Notes: a model not told the origin generated them from the letters alone. 64,000 nt of DNA from Lacticaseibacillus jixianensis (GCF_003946485.1 NZ_RHOJ01000008.1:1-64000), one strand, 5' to 3'. Shown: positions 44,531 through 53,977, numbered from the stretch's first letter. Program-made: numbers and translations.

Positions 44531-45532
44531 CTAATCTTCGACGGTGACCTTGCTGTCCCACGGGGTGGCAGTGTCGGCCAGGACCGCGTTCAGGCGCTCA
44601 ATGTTGGCCTTGCCTTCGGTCTGCAGCCACTGTTTGCCGGCCGCTTCGCCGTCCTTGGCAAACGGCACCACCCCGTTCTTCCAGGTAGCGCGGCCGCAAA
44701 GGACCCCGTTGAAGGTGGAGCCTGCCTCCTTGGCAAACTTCAGCTCCGCCAAGAACAGCTCATTGGACACGCCGGCGCTCAAGAAAATGAACGGTAGCGC
44801 CGTGGCCTCAGCCTGCTGCTTGTAGTAGCCCGCGGCCTCAGCCTGCGAGTAAACCACGTTCTCATCGGCGGCAAACCCTTCGACGAATTGCTGGTTCACG
44901 GGCACTTCAACCTTCAGGACCGACACGTTGTACCGTGGGTCACTGAACTCACGCGTCGTCTCGATGACCTTGTGCGGCTTTACTTTGGCGTAGGCCGCGT
45001 CTGCCACTGAATCCTGGTCCGCCGCGTAGGTGACGAGTTCCAGGAAGAACGGCAGCCCGTTTGCCTTGGCTTCAGCCCCGACCCGCTCGACAAAGGCCCG
45101 CTTGCGGTCATTGACCGCATCGCCTTCATCCACATCGTAATACAGGAGAAACTTGACCGCGTCGCCGCCTTCCTCGGCGATCCGCAGCGCGCTTTGGTTC
45201 TCGATCAGATCCGGGAACCGGCCGGGCTCAGATGCATCATAGCCGGTCTTTTCGTAGGACAAGAGCAGCCCCGCATTGGCCGCGCGGGCGTGCGCTGCCG
45301 GCAGCCCAAATTCCGGGTCAAGCAGGATGGCACTGGCGTACTTGGTCAACTCCTCAGACACGATCTTCTTGTACTCGGTGATGGCCGTCGCGCTCGCCTC
45401 CCCAGGCGTTGCGGCCGCGATCATCTTGTGGAGTGAACCGCGCTGGTCGATGGCCAAAGCGGCGATCACATCCTGCTCATTCGAAAGCTGTTTCAAGTGT
45501 TCATACTGACTGGTCGTTAATTTGACAGACAT
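44531..45532 (-). CDS. lacD: Tagatose-1,6-bisphosphate aldolase
   Basis: LacD cleaves tagatose-1,6-bisphosphate to dihydroxyacetone phosphate and glyceraldehyde-3-phosphate. The 333-residue class I aldolase shows AALAIDQRGSLHKM, ILLDPEFGLPA, DAVKFLLYYD and VLKVEVPVN, whose Lys is the probable Schiff-base residue. The ATG at 45532 follows GGGGGG. It is the last gene after the gnb PTS genes, where it disposes of tagatose phosphate made by AgaS. The tagatose-6-phosphate kinase is not in the window. Confidence 0.93.
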   Translation of the reverse strand: MSVKLTTSQYEHLKQLSNEQDVIAALAIDQRGSLHKMIAAATPGEASATAITEYKKIVSEELTKYASAILLDPEFGLPAAHARAANAGLLLSYEKTGYDASEPGRFPDLIENQSALRIAEEGGDAVKFLLYYDVDEGDAVNDRKRAFVERVGAEAKANGLPFFLELVTYAADQDSVADAAYAKVKPHKVIETTREFSDPRYNVSVLKVEVPVNQQFVEGFAADENVVYSQAEAAGYYKQQAEATALPFIFLSAGVSNELFLAELKFAKEAGSTFNGVLCGRATWKNGVVPFAKDGEAAGKQWLQTEGKANIERLNAVLADTATPWDSKVTVED

Positions 45533-45576
45533 TGTCAACCCCCCGTGTGCTTCGTAACTTCTACCCCAACGATTGC

Positions 45577-45969
45577 TTAGTGGTGAGCCGGCTTGTTCAC
45601 CAGGTCGTTGATGTAAACGACCCCGGCCTGGCCGTCTTTGATCAGCTCGGGTTTCATCCCGAGCATCTCGGCGTTCAGGTAACTGATGACCATCGGCAGA
45701 TTGGCGCCGGCATACAGGTCGAAGTTCCCGGTTTCGGCCAACACCGCAGCGGCCACGTTGCTCGGCGTGCCGCCCTTTAAATCAGCCAAGACGGTGACGT
45801 CGGTGCTGCCCGCGATCGCCGCTTCAAACTTCTTGCGAAAATCCTCGGGTCCCTCGCTGGGCTCCAGGCTCACGGTCGCGATCTCAGGCTGCGGACCCAT
45901 AATCATCTCGGCGCTGCTTTTAAGCGCCGCACTAAAACTGCCATGGCTGATCAAAACCAATTTGCTCAT
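45577..45969 (-). CDS. gnbA: PTS mannose-family EIIA, galacto-N-biose/lacto-N-biose
   Basis: This 130-residue EIIA accepts phosphate from HPr on the His of LISHGSF (near residue 9) and passes it to EIIB. Blocks ILADLKGGTPSNVAAAVL-like and MVISYLNAEML fit the EIIA-Man fold. The name rests on operon order, as in L. casei gnb. Confidence 0.85.
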   Translation of the reverse strand: MSKLVLISHGSFSAALKSSAEMIMGPQPEIATVSLEPSEGPEDFRKKFEAAIAGSTDVTVLADLKGGTPSNVAAAVLAETGNFDLYAGANLPMVISYLNAEMLGMKPELIKDGQAGVVYINDLVNKPAHH

Positions 45970-46042
45970 TAAACTTCGGCTCCTTATTCATTGAATTTGA
46001 CAAAACGTTTCAAAACGCCGTTCTGGTGGCGTCATCAGGCAA

Positions 46043-46864
46043 CTAACCCTTCGCGATGAGGCCAAGCGCTGACAGCAGGACTGAGACGATCAGCACGATG
46101 AAGATCGCGCGCGTCGAAGTCATGTGCTTGCGGCCAAGCAGCCAGTAGATGCCGCCCACGATCAAGGCTGGCAGGAGCTTCGGCAAGATCATGTCAAGGC
46201 TGTTTTGAATATCCAGCGGAACGGTGCCAACTTTAGGCGCCCAAGCGAACTTGACGTTGATCATGGTCGCAACCAAGGCGCCGACCATGAAGACCCCCAT
46301 GATAGTCGCAGCGTTGGTCAAAGCGGCCAAGCGGTGCGACATCGTGGTGACCAACGCGACCCCTTCGTTGTACGCGACGCGGAGCTGCTTCCAACGGAAG
46401 ACCATGACTGCGATCTGCGCCACGATCCAGATGAAGACCCCGATCGGGTTGCCTTTTTCCGCCATGTTCGCGGCAATCGCCCCAAAAATCGCGGGGATCA
46501 AGGCAGCGAAGATCGAGTCCCCGATGGAGGCAAACGAACCCATGAGCCCGGCTTTCATCCCGGCAACAGTTTCCTCACCATTGATACCTTCTTTTTCTTC
46601 GACCGCCAGATCGATCCCGGTGATGATGGTGTTAAAGAAGTTTGAGGTGTTGAAGAACTGCGTGTGGGTCTTCATGATCTTCTTCAGCTCAGGCGTGCCG
46701 TCGCCGTAGATCTTGCGCAGCTGCGGCAGGATCGTGTACAGGTAGCCTGACCCCTGCATCCGTTCGTAGTTCCAGCCCAGCTGGAAGCCGAAGAGACTGC
46801 GCCGGTTGATCTGCCGGAAATCTTGATCGGTCAGTTTATATGTCGGTGTTTTAGAGTTCGTCAT
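46043..46864 (-). CDS. gnbD: PTS mannose-family EIID, galacto-N-biose/lacto-N-biose
   Basis: This 273-residue EIID membrane subunit starts KLTDQDFRQINRRSLFGFQL and has the family block MQGSGYLYTILPQLRKIYGD and ASIGDSIFAALIPAIFGAIA. Its ATG at 46864 overlaps the EIIC stop by 14 bases. With EIIC it forms the translocation path. Confidence 0.9.
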   Translation of the reverse strand: MTNSKTPTYKLTDQDFRQINRRSLFGFQLGWNYERMQGSGYLYTILPQLRKIYGDGTPELKKIMKTHTQFFNTSNFFNTIITGIDLAVEEKEGINGEETVAGMKAGLMGSFASIGDSIFAALIPAIFGAIAANMAEKGNPIGVFIWIVAQIAVMVFRWKQLRVAYNEGVALVTTMSHRLAALTNAATIMGVFMVGALVATMINVKFAWAPKVGTVPLDIQNSLDMILPKLLPALIVGGIYWLLGRKHMTSTRAIFIVLIVSVLLSALGLIAKG

Positions 46865-47756
46865 CTTCGATTTCTCCTTTCTCGTCAGTTGCCTTGGCAC
46901 TTGAACCACTGCCTGCGTTTGCGCCGCCGCCAGCGCTGCCACTAGTCGTTTGCTGGTAAGCAATTGCGGCAAAGGCGAACCCGATCAACGCGATCGCCAA
47001 CATGGACAGGCCGTTGAACGAGGTCGTGAAGCCCTTCGCCACGCCGGCCAGCGTCGTCCCCAGCAGCTGCACGTTGCCGAAAACGGTGCTGAACAGCATC
47101 GTGAAGGTGAACCCGAGGATCAGGTAAGCAAAGTGTTTCTTGACCGGCAGGTAGTGAAGCAGGATCGCAAACCCGACGGCAGGCAGGACCGCCCCCGCGG
47201 TGGCCAGACCGTCGCCCAGCCACTTCCAGCTGGTATTCAGGATCTTCGCCAGATTTGTAACGAAGCCGCCCCCAAATGCCAGCGCCAAGCCGACGGGGAT
47301 CATCCGCGACAGTGCCCATGGCAGCGCCCCGGCAATGAAGTAACGCTCGATGCCTTTGTAGTTGTACTGGTCCACCATCTTATCGATCTTGTGGGCGAAG
47401 AACGTGTTGGTGGACCGGGCCAGAATATCGGTTTGGATCATGATGCTGTCTACGGGCACCGCGATCGCGGCAACCGCTGCGGCCGGCTTCATCCCCGAAC
47501 TGATCGAAAACGCCGTGGCCAGAATCGTCCCGGAGTTCGCGTCGATACGCGATGCGCCCCCGAAAGTCCCGACCCCGAGCACGGTCAGCTGCATCGCCGC
47601 CCCAATCAGCAGTCCGGCCTTCATGTCGCCCATGACAAGCCCAGTCACGAAACCCGCAAATACGGGAGAGCTCATCGCGGAATAGATCTGCAGTTCGTCA
47701 AGAATTTGATAACCGGCGTATAAAGTTAAAAGTGCAATTTGCCACCATGCGATCAT
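46851..47756 (-). CDS. gnbC: PTS mannose-family EIIC, galacto-N-biose/lacto-N-biose
   Basis: This 301-residue EIIC has six to eight hydrophobic segments and PVFAGFVTGLVMGDMKAGLL and FGGASRIDANSGTILAT blocks. The C-terminus is a hydrophilic Gly/Ser-rich acidic tail ending GEIEDDEL, longer than in many homologues. Operon position is as in L. casei gnb. Confidence 0.9.
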   Translation of the reverse strand: MIAWWQIALLTLYAGYQILDELQIYSAMSSPVFAGFVTGLVMGDMKAGLLIGAAMQLTVLGVGTFGGASRIDANSGTILATAFSISSGMKPAAAVAAIAVPVDSIMIQTDILARSTNTFFAHKIDKMVDQYNYKGIERYFIAGALPWALSRMIPVGLALAFGGGFVTNLAKILNTSWKWLGDGLATAGAVLPAVGFAILLHYLPVKKHFAYLILGFTFTMLFSTVFGNVQLLGTTLAGVAKGFTTSFNGLSMLAIALIGFAFAAIAYQQTTSGSAGGGANAGSGSSAKATDEKGEIEDDEL

Positions 47757-47758
47757 GT

Positions 47759-48250
47759 TTAGCCCCTCCTATCTTTTTTCAGCAGCGGCATAAAGTCTGC
47801 GGCCGCATCCCCTGGCACCATCTGAGCGATCAGGTGAACGCCCAAGTCATTCAGTTGCTGGAAAGTTTCGACGTCCTTGTCGACCACGTTGATCGACTTC
47901 GTAATGGAACGCGTCTCGTCTGTTTGCGACATGTTGCCCACGTTCAGTTCCTTGATCGGGACCCCGGCCTGAACCAAGGCCAGATAGGTCTCTGGCCGCT
48001 TGGCCACCAGAAAGACTTTCTGGGAGTCATAGCGGTGGTCAAGGAGCTGCTGGGCGGCACGCTGCGTATCTAAGACCGAAAGTCGCACGCTTTCCGGCGT
48101 GGCCATGCGCAGGCCACTCTTTTCAACATCACTCTTCGCAGCGGCGTCATCCACCACAATAATGCGGCTGGCCCCAAGCTTGGTCGTCCAAAGGTTGGCG
48201 ACCTGGCCGTGAACAAGCCGGCCATCAATTCGTGCTGCAATAATTGCCAT
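47759..48250 (-). CDS. gnbB: PTS mannose-family EIIB, galacto-N-biose/lacto-N-biose
   Basis: This 163-residue EIIB carries the phosphorylated His in RIDGRLVHGQV (near residue 15). It receives phosphate from EIIA and hands it to the incoming sugar. It starts three bases after the GH35 gene stop. Confidence 0.9.
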   Translation of the reverse strand: MAIIAARIDGRLVHGQVANLWTTKLGASRIIVVDDAAAKSDVEKSGLRMATPESVRLSVLDTQRAAQQLLDHRYDSQKVFLVAKRPETYLALVQAGVPIKELNVGNMSQTDETRSITKSINVVDKDVETFQQLNDLGVHLIAQMVPGDAAADFMPLLKKDRRG

Positions 48251-48253
48251 AAA

Positions 48254-50053
48254 TTATTCCTCCTTTTTCCCTGTTCCCTCATAGATTGGGTGGTCGACCC
48301 GGTGTAGCTCCTCCTGAAACCGGCCCTCGGTCTCAAAGACGATCACCTCGTTGACGCCTTGGTGCAGCATTCCTGCCGGCACGTACAGCGACAACGTGGG
48401 ACCGCGGTCCCAGAACCTGCCAACATTGACCCCATTGACCAACATCACCCCCTTACCAAAACCACGCGTATCAAGATACGTATCCAACGGCTCCGCTAAC
48501 TCAAACTGGTACCGATAAAAACCCGGCTCGCCCGCCCGCCACGCCTTGGTGAAAGCGACCTGTGAGGCTCGCTTCAGATCTAGCACGTACTGCGTAAAGC
48601 CGGTGATAAAATGCAGATCCACCATTACGCCGGTGCGGATCCCCTTCTGTTGCGTGATCGCCCCGAGCTTGGGGCCGTAATTCACGCGGCCCATGTTCTC
48701 GACTAACAGATCCAGCTGGTGCCGGCCGGCCGCCGCCGGCAGCGGCAAGGGTGCGCCGATCGCCTCTTGGTACTGAGTGCCCACCGGCTGCCGGTCCAAG
48801 AAGACCTGGACCCGGTCGCGCGCATCGATGACGCGCAGTCCGGCCGGCTCGCCCTTATCCGTCCCAGCGATCAGCGGGTGCGCGCGGTAAAGCGTGTAGC
48901 CCACAGTTTGCCCCAGCGCCTCCTGCGGCTGAGGGTATGCGGCGCTGATCGGCGCGGCTAACTGGTCGAGCACTTCAAGCAACGAGACCTTCGCGGTCAG
49001 CTTGGCACCCCCTGGCGGCAAGGTCGCCTTCACTAGCGGCGCCTTTTGCGGCAGCAGCGGCATCACCTCATGCACCATTTGCTGAATGGCAAAGTACTTC
49101 GGCGTGGGATTCCCCTGTTCGTTCAGCGGTGCGTCGTAGTCGTAGGACGTCACCTGCGGCAGGTCGTGCGCCAGGCGCGCGGAGGTGCCATTCATGAACC
49201 CAAAGTTGGTGCCACCGTGAAACATGTACAAGTTCACGCTGCCGCGGTTGATCACCTCCCGCAGCGCGGCGGCAGTGTCCGCCGGCGCGCGGCGAACGAC
49301 GGGCTCGCCCCACCGGCTGAACCACCCGTCCCAGAACTCCATGCACATCAGGGGCCAATCGCGGCCGTGGGCGTGGTGAAACGCCGCCAGCCGCGCAAAG
49401 TTATGCGCCGCCGCGGAGCCAAAATTACCCGTGGCCAAGACGCCCTCGTCGATGAGACTGCCGGCGTTCAGCGCCGCCGGCCACGGCCCATCGGCAGTGA
49501 AAAGCGGCACGTCCACGCCGTGTTTTCGCATCAACGCGCGCAAAGCCTTCAGGTAGGCGTGATCCTCGCCGTAAGACCCGTACTCGTTTTCCACCTGCAT
49601 CATGAGGATGTTGCCACCATGGGTCACCTGATGAGCGACCAGCTCGGGCATCAGATGCGCATAGTACTGGTCAATCGCCTCAAGGTACCGCGGATCGTTG
49701 GTGCGCAGCCGCACCTGCTTAGGCAACAGCCACGCGGGCAGGCCGCCAAACTCCCACTCCGCACAGATGTAGGGCGCCGGACGCACAATGGCGTACAGCC
49801 CCAGGCCCTGCGCCATGGCCAGGAATTTTTGCACCGCCAACATGCCCGTGAAATCGAACTCGCCTTCGCGCGGCTCGTGAAGGTTCCACGGCACGTAGGT
49901 CTCGACGGTGTTGAACCCAAGGGCCTTCAGGTTGTACAGGCTGTGGTACCAGGCCGCGGGATGAACGCGAAAGTAGTGGATCGCCCCAGAGAGGATCTTG
50001 AAGGGCCGGCCGTCGAGCAGAAAGTCGTGATCGATCGCAAACGTGGTCGTCAT
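48254..50053 (-). CDS. gnbG: GH35 (phospho-)beta-galactosidase of the galacto-N-biose pathway
   Basis: This 599-residue GH35 enzyme has no signal peptide. It shows GAIHYFRVHPAAW, NTVETYVPWNLHEP, QVENEYGSY (acid/base Glu) and CMEFWDGWF (nucleophile Glu), then C-terminal beta domains. In L. casei the homologue GnbG hydrolyses phosphorylated galacto-N-biose and lacto-N-biose; here the same role is inferred from the identical operon. Confidence 0.9.
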   Translation of the reverse strand: MTTTFAIDHDFLLDGRPFKILSGAIHYFRVHPAAWYHSLYNLKALGFNTVETYVPWNLHEPREGEFDFTGMLAVQKFLAMAQGLGLYAIVRPAPYICAEWEFGGLPAWLLPKQVRLRTNDPRYLEAIDQYYAHLMPELVAHQVTHGGNILMMQVENEYGSYGEDHAYLKALRALMRKHGVDVPLFTADGPWPAALNAGSLIDEGVLATGNFGSAAAHNFARLAAFHHAHGRDWPLMCMEFWDGWFSRWGEPVVRRAPADTAAALREVINRGSVNLYMFHGGTNFGFMNGTSARLAHDLPQVTSYDYDAPLNEQGNPTPKYFAIQQMVHEVMPLLPQKAPLVKATLPPGGAKLTAKVSLLEVLDQLAAPISAAYPQPQEALGQTVGYTLYRAHPLIAGTDKGEPAGLRVIDARDRVQVFLDRQPVGTQYQEAIGAPLPLPAAAGRHQLDLLVENMGRVNYGPKLGAITQQKGIRTGVMVDLHFITGFTQYVLDLKRASQVAFTKAWRAGEPGFYRYQFELAEPLDTYLDTRGFGKGVMLVNGVNVGRFWDRGPTLSLYVPAGMLHQGVNEVIVFETEGRFQEELHRVDHPIYEGTGKKEE

Positions 50054-50087
50054 CGCCGTCCTCCTTTGCTTAACGCCGCAGCGCGGG

Positions 50088-51248
50088 CTACTCTGCCCGC
50101 TGGTAGGCGACCTGGCCGTCTAGGTAGGTCGCCTGCAGCTGCAGGTGGTCGTCTAAAATCAGGTAATCCGCCGCCCGGCCCGGCAAAATGCTGCCGCACC
50201 GATCAGCGATCCCGCATGAGGCCGCCGGGGTCTGCGTCGCCATTTTCACAATGTCTGTCGGCGTTGCCGCTTCCCACCTCAGCAAGTTGACCAGCGCATC
50301 CTTCAGCTGCAAGACCGAACCGGCCAAGCTGTCCCCGTCCTTGAGGCGGGCCATCCCGTCTTTGACGTACACGGCAAACTCGCCCAGGGTGTAATCGCCA
50401 TCCGGCATCATCCCGGCCCGCATGCAGTCCGTGATCAGTGCGACGTGCTCGGGCCCCACCAGCCTGATCAGCGTCTTGACCACCTCGGGGTGCACGTGGT
50501 GGCCGTCGCAGATCAGCTCATCGCAGACCCCTGCCAGCGCCATCGCCGCCCCGACCATGCCTGGCGCCCGGTGGCTGAGCGGGCTCATCCCGTTGAAGGT
50601 GTGGGTGAACACCGTGGCCCCGGCGTCAACGCAAGCTTTGGCCTGAGCAAACGTCGCGTCGCTGTGGCCGAGCGCAACCACCGTGCTCGCGCTTGCCACG
50701 TGCTCGGCGAACGCTGCGGCACCGGCGCGTTCAGGGGCGATCGCGATTTTCCTGATGAGACCGTTTGCCGCCGCTTGCCACTGCTCAAACTCGGCCACGC
50801 TGGGATTCTTAAAGTACTTCGGGTTCTGGGCCCCCTTGTGCTTGGTCGTGAAGTACGGCCCTTCAAAATAGAGCCCCTGAATTTTCGCCCCGGGTTCTTC
50901 TCCGGCGTGAGCCGCAATCGTGGTGCAAACATCCTTCAGCTGGGCAAACGAGCCCGTCAGCGTCGTCGGCAGCCAGCTGGTGACGCCCGCCTTGACCAAG
51001 TTGCGGCTCATTTCGGCGATCCCGGCCCAGTCGTTGTCCATCACATCGTGGCCGAGCAGGCCATGGATGTGGGTGTCGACCAGCCCCGGCGCGACCCACC
51101 GGCCCGGCAGTTCCACGACCTGACCAGTCGGCCGCGCGCCTTCCGGCAGGTACGCGCCGAACTTGCCGCCTGAGGTGATCTCCAGAAACCCGCCTACTTC
51201 CGTCGCGTGCGGCAGGAAAAACTTTGCTGCGTGAATGTACTCGCTCAT
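50088..51248 (-). CDS. nagA: N-acetylglucosamine/galactosamine-6-phosphate deacetylase
   Basis: This 386-residue amidohydrolase removes acetate from the amino sugar phosphate released by GnbG. Metal-binding and fold blocks are LVDTHIHGLLGHD, YFEGPYFTTKHKGAQNP, ALGHSDATFAQA, THTFNGMSPLSHR and DGHHVHPE. The ATG at 51248 has GGGGGG upstream; the ATG at 51263 sits in front of that site. It is named gnbF in L. casei. Confidence 0.92.
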   Translation of the reverse strand: MSEYIHAAKFFLPHATEVGGFLEITSGGKFGAYLPEGARPTGQVVELPGRWVAPGLVDTHIHGLLGHDVMDNDWAGIAEMSRNLVKAGVTSWLPTTLTGSFAQLKDVCTTIAAHAGEEPGAKIQGLYFEGPYFTTKHKGAQNPKYFKNPSVAEFEQWQAAANGLIRKIAIAPERAGAAAFAEHVASASTVVALGHSDATFAQAKACVDAGATVFTHTFNGMSPLSHRAPGMVGAAMALAGVCDELICDGHHVHPEVVKTLIRLVGPEHVALITDCMRAGMMPDGDYTLGEFAVYVKDGMARLKDGDSLAGSVLQLKDALVNLLRWEAATPTDIVKMATQTPAASCGIADRCGSILPGRAADYLILDDHLQLQATYLDGQVAYQRAE

Positions 51249-51266
51249 TTCAGTTCCCCCCATGGC

Positions 51267-52448
51267 TTAATTGGTCGCCGGAAAATCGTGCAGGATCACG
51301 CCTTTGACCACCCGATTCACCGTCCCGGTTGGAGAGGGCGTGTCCGGCAGATTGCCGATCTTCACTGAGGCCAGCAGCGCCAGCATCTGGGCGAAGATGA
51401 GGTCAGGCAGCGCCTGGTACGCATCGGGCAAGGCCGGGTCACCATGGTCAAAGGAGAACGCGGTGCCGGAGAAGTTCTCAGCTTGTCGCGTCCCGATGGC
51501 CAAGACGGTCTCGGCGATGCCGTCGCCTTTGATCTCCTCCAGCACGTCAAGGTCGTACTGGCGGGTGTAGGCATCGTTGCTGAGAAAATCAAACAGAAGC
51601 GTCTTACCGTTCACAAAGCTCTTCGGCCCGTGCCGGAACCCCATCGAGGTGTCAAACATCGTGGCAAAGCGCCCAGCGGTCAGCTCAAGCACCTTCAGCT
51701 GCGCCTCACGGGTCAGCCCGCCCAGACTGCCGCTGCCGAGGTAAACGATCCGCTCGAAGTCCTGATCAACGACGGCCTGGACCGCTTCTTCACGCGCCAG
51801 CGCTTCGTGCCCCATCGCCGCAATCGTCTGGACCCACTGCCGCTTTGCTTCCAGGGAAGCGGTGTCAAATACCAGCAGCGCACTCAGCAGCATGCAGGAG
51901 AAACTACCAGTCATGGCAAAGCCCTTGTCGTTGGACCGGGCCGGCTGCATCAGCAGCAAGGTTTGCGGCTCCGTTTTGGCCTTCTCTGCCAGTCGGCCGT
52001 CCGGCGCACAGGTAATGCTGAGCTGGTGGAGGTTTGAAACCAGCTGCTCGGCCAGCTCGACCGTCTTCAGGCTCTCCGGCGAATTCCCGCTTCTGGCAAA
52101 AGAAACCAGCAGCGTCGGCGTATCCGCCTTGAGAAAATCCGTCGGGGCGGAGACGATGTCCGTCGTGCCAATGGACTCAAAGCTAAACTTGGTCCGGTCG
52201 CCATGGGCCTGCAGGTACGGTGCCGCAGTATCCCCAACGTACTGAGAGCTCCCGGCACCGGCGAAGATCACCCGCACCACCTGGCCGGCCGCCGCTGCTT
52301 CGACCTGCTTCAGGAAAGCGGTAATAGCTTGCTGCTCGCGCTCATAGTTCGTGAACGCTTCCTGCCACAACTCCGGCTCCTGCTTGATCTCCGCCGTCGT
52401 GATCTGGGCGCCTAATTTCGTGAGTGCTTCTGTAGTGAGTTCAAACAA
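51267..52448 (-). CDS. agaS: SIS-domain amino sugar isomerase/deaminase, AgaS (GnbE) type, TTG start
   Basis: This 393-residue protein has two SIS domains (FAGAGSSQYVGDTAAPYL, LLVSFARSGNSPESLKTVEL, IVYLGSGSLGGLTREAQLK). AgaS-type enzymes convert galactosamine-6-phosphate to tagatose-6-phosphate and ammonia. There is no ATG; the frame opens far upstream, but TTG at 52448 lies six bases after GGAGGGG and gives MFELTTEALTKLG, fitting the family start. It is gnbE in L. casei nomenclature. Confidence 0.88.
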   Translation of the reverse strand: MFELTTEALTKLGAQITTAEIKQEPELWQEAFTNYEREQQAITAFLKQVEAAAAGQVVRVIFAGAGSSQYVGDTAAPYLQAHGDRTKFSFESIGTTDIVSAPTDFLKADTPTLLVSFARSGNSPESLKTVELAEQLVSNLHQLSITCAPDGRLAEKAKTEPQTLLLMQPARSNDKGFAMTGSFSCMLLSALLVFDTASLEAKRQWVQTIAAMGHEALAREEAVQAVVDQDFERIVYLGSGSLGGLTREAQLKVLELTAGRFATMFDTSMGFRHGPKSFVNGKTLLFDFLSNDAYTRQYDLDVLEEIKGDGIAETVLAIGTRQAENFSGTAFSFDHGDPALPDAYQALPDLIFAQMLALLASVKIGNLPDTPSPTGTVNRVVKGVILHDFPATN

Positions 52449-52473
52449 TCTTGTCCCCTCCAATAGTTGACTG

Positions 52474-53190
52474 TTAATGATTAACGTGATGAACGTGGTA
52501 AACGAACTTATCGGCGCGCGCAACGCTTTCGGTGTACTCAATGATCTCGCCTGTGTCCGTGAAGGTCGTGCGCTGGATCTTCAAACAGGGTGAATTGAGC
52601 CCAACTGCCAGCAGTGCAGCATCTTCGGCCGCCATCAGATCCGCGTAGAAGGATTCATCCACCGACGCAATGCGGATCCCATAATGGTGTGCAAACAAGT
52701 CGTACAGCGCAGTGCCTTGCAAAAGTTTGACGTCAAACCCTGGGAGTAAGGCCGCCGGTAAGTAGCTCCGCTCGACCATCAGCGGCTGCCGATCAGCCAG
52801 CCTCAGTCGGTCGAGCACGAACACTGCCGCACCGTGGTTGACCTCCAAGCGGTCGGCCACGTGAGGAGAGGCTGGGACCCGTTTAAAGCCCTCCACGCGG
52901 CTTTCCGGATGGCGGTTCATCGCCCCCATCTGCCTGGTGAAACTAAATGAACCCGCGACGTCGATTCGATTCTCCAACCGCTCGGCCACAAACGTGCCCT
53001 TCCCCGTACTGCGATAGATCAAGCCGCGCAGAAACAGTTGGTTCAGCGCCGCTCGCACCGTATTGCGGCTCACGTGGTACTGCTCGCTGATCGAGCGCTC
53101 CGAGGGCAGTTTGTCGTTTGGCTTCAACTGCTGCTTGATCAACTGCTCAAGTTCCGCCGTTAATTTCTCGGCCAGCGATATTCGCCCCAT
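52474..53190 (-). CDS. gnbR: GntR/HutC family repressor of the gnb operon
   Basis: This 238-residue regulator has an N-terminal winged helix (KLPSERSISEQYHVSRNTVR, STGKGTFVAERL) and a UTRA ligand domain ending in IEYTESVARADKFVYHVHH. HutC-type regulators of amino sugar operons bind sugar phosphates. The ATG at 53190 has AGGAGGTGATC. It is the first gene of the operon, as gnbR is in L. casei. Confidence 0.9.
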   Translation of the reverse strand: MGRISLAEKLTAELEQLIKQQLKPNDKLPSERSISEQYHVSRNTVRAALNQLFLRGLIYRSTGKGTFVAERLENRIDVAGSFSFTRQMGAMNRHPESRVEGFKRVPASPHVADRLEVNHGAAVFVLDRLRLADRQPLMVERSYLPAALLPGFDVKLLQGTALYDLFAHHYGIRIASVDESFYADLMAAEDAALLAVGLNSPCLKIQRTTFTDTGEIIEYTESVARADKFVYHVHHVNH

Positions 53191-53210
53191 GCGATCACCT
53201 CCTGTGGTCC

Positions 53211-53303
53211 CTACCACGCGAACTTAAGCCCTAATGAAACCGCCGTCAAACAAGAACCCTCGAATTTCAGCATGATATTTTCGTTTTTTAATTCATTTGC
53301 CAT
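53211..53303 (-). CDS. Possible 30-residue leader peptide before gnbR
   Basis: A small frame with the residues MANELKNENIMLKFEG at its start ends 20 bases before the gnbR ATG. A weak AAAAGGGC site lies upstream. The composition is AT-rich compared with the genes around it. It might couple translation or be chance; there is no comparative evidence. Confidence 0.2.
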   Translation of the reverse strand: MANELKNENIMLKFEGSCLTAVSLGLKFAW

Positions 53304-53553
53304 AAAGTGCCCTTTTAAAACTGAATTTGGCTAGTTGTGGGCTTTAAATATGGTACCAGGTACTATAATTGGTCCCCTATATAACAATCATAATTATGAA
53401 TATTAGTTATTTAATTTGACGTGCTGTTTTCCGTGTGGGCAATCTAATCAGCCAGTCGGCAAAGCAGCTTGCCCGTTAAAGAACAGGTGAATCACCCCCC
53501 CAACGGTTGCAAAATACAAACACATGTTCGATAATCTTGATGAGGTGATCATC
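53304..53553. promoter_or_regulatory. Control region between gnbR and a hypothetical gene
   Basis: This AT-rich region contains TGGTACCA (53351-53358), a perfect palindrome, and a nearby ATTGGTCC (53368-53375) that resembles half-sites of GntR/HutC amino-sugar regulators. TATAAT on the plus strand (53364-53369) and TATAGT on the minus strand overlap, so divergent promoters are possible. GnbR binding here is inferred. Confidence 0.35.
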
Positions 53554-53898
53554 ATGGCTGTTGCCCAGGATGTACGGATTTTAAATGAGCGGATCGACGC
53601 CGCATTCCGCCGGCGCCACCAGACTCGCTACGTCCTGATGGCCAGCAAGGAGCCTGACGGGACCATTTCGTTTTTCATGAACATCTCGCCTAAGGACCGG
53701 CGGCGCCGCTCAGTGCCGCTCCACAGCCTGAAAACTGCCGATCTGACCTACTTTGAGCAGGTCATTGCGGGGATTCAGCGCCACACCCACCTGTCGATCG
53801 ACTACTGCGGGTTTGGCCCCAAGGACTACTGGCCCCAGTCCGGCCGACGCATCGAGTCCAAGCCGCATCACCTTGAACACAGCGCGTTTGACTGGTGA
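53554..53898 (+). CDS. Small hypothetical protein
   Basis: The 114-residue product is basic, with RRRHQTRYVL, SFFMNISPKDRRRRS and a C-terminal GFGPKDYWPQSGRR. It has no signal or membrane segment. I do not recognise it. The ATG at 53554 has GAGGTGATC upstream. The codon pattern agrees with the neighbours, so it is probably real. Confidence 0.6.
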   Translation: MAVAQDVRILNERIDAAFRRRHQTRYVLMASKEPDGTISFFMNISPKDRRRRSVPLHSLKTADLTYFEQVIAGIQRHTHLSIDYCGFGPKDYWPQSGRRIESKPHHLEHSAFDW

Positions 53899-53977
53899 TC
53901 GGGCGAGCGAGGGTTGCCACCACTGCATGGCCGTCTGCGGCTTGCTTTGCGCGAACAGGATGACGGGCGGAGTCCCC

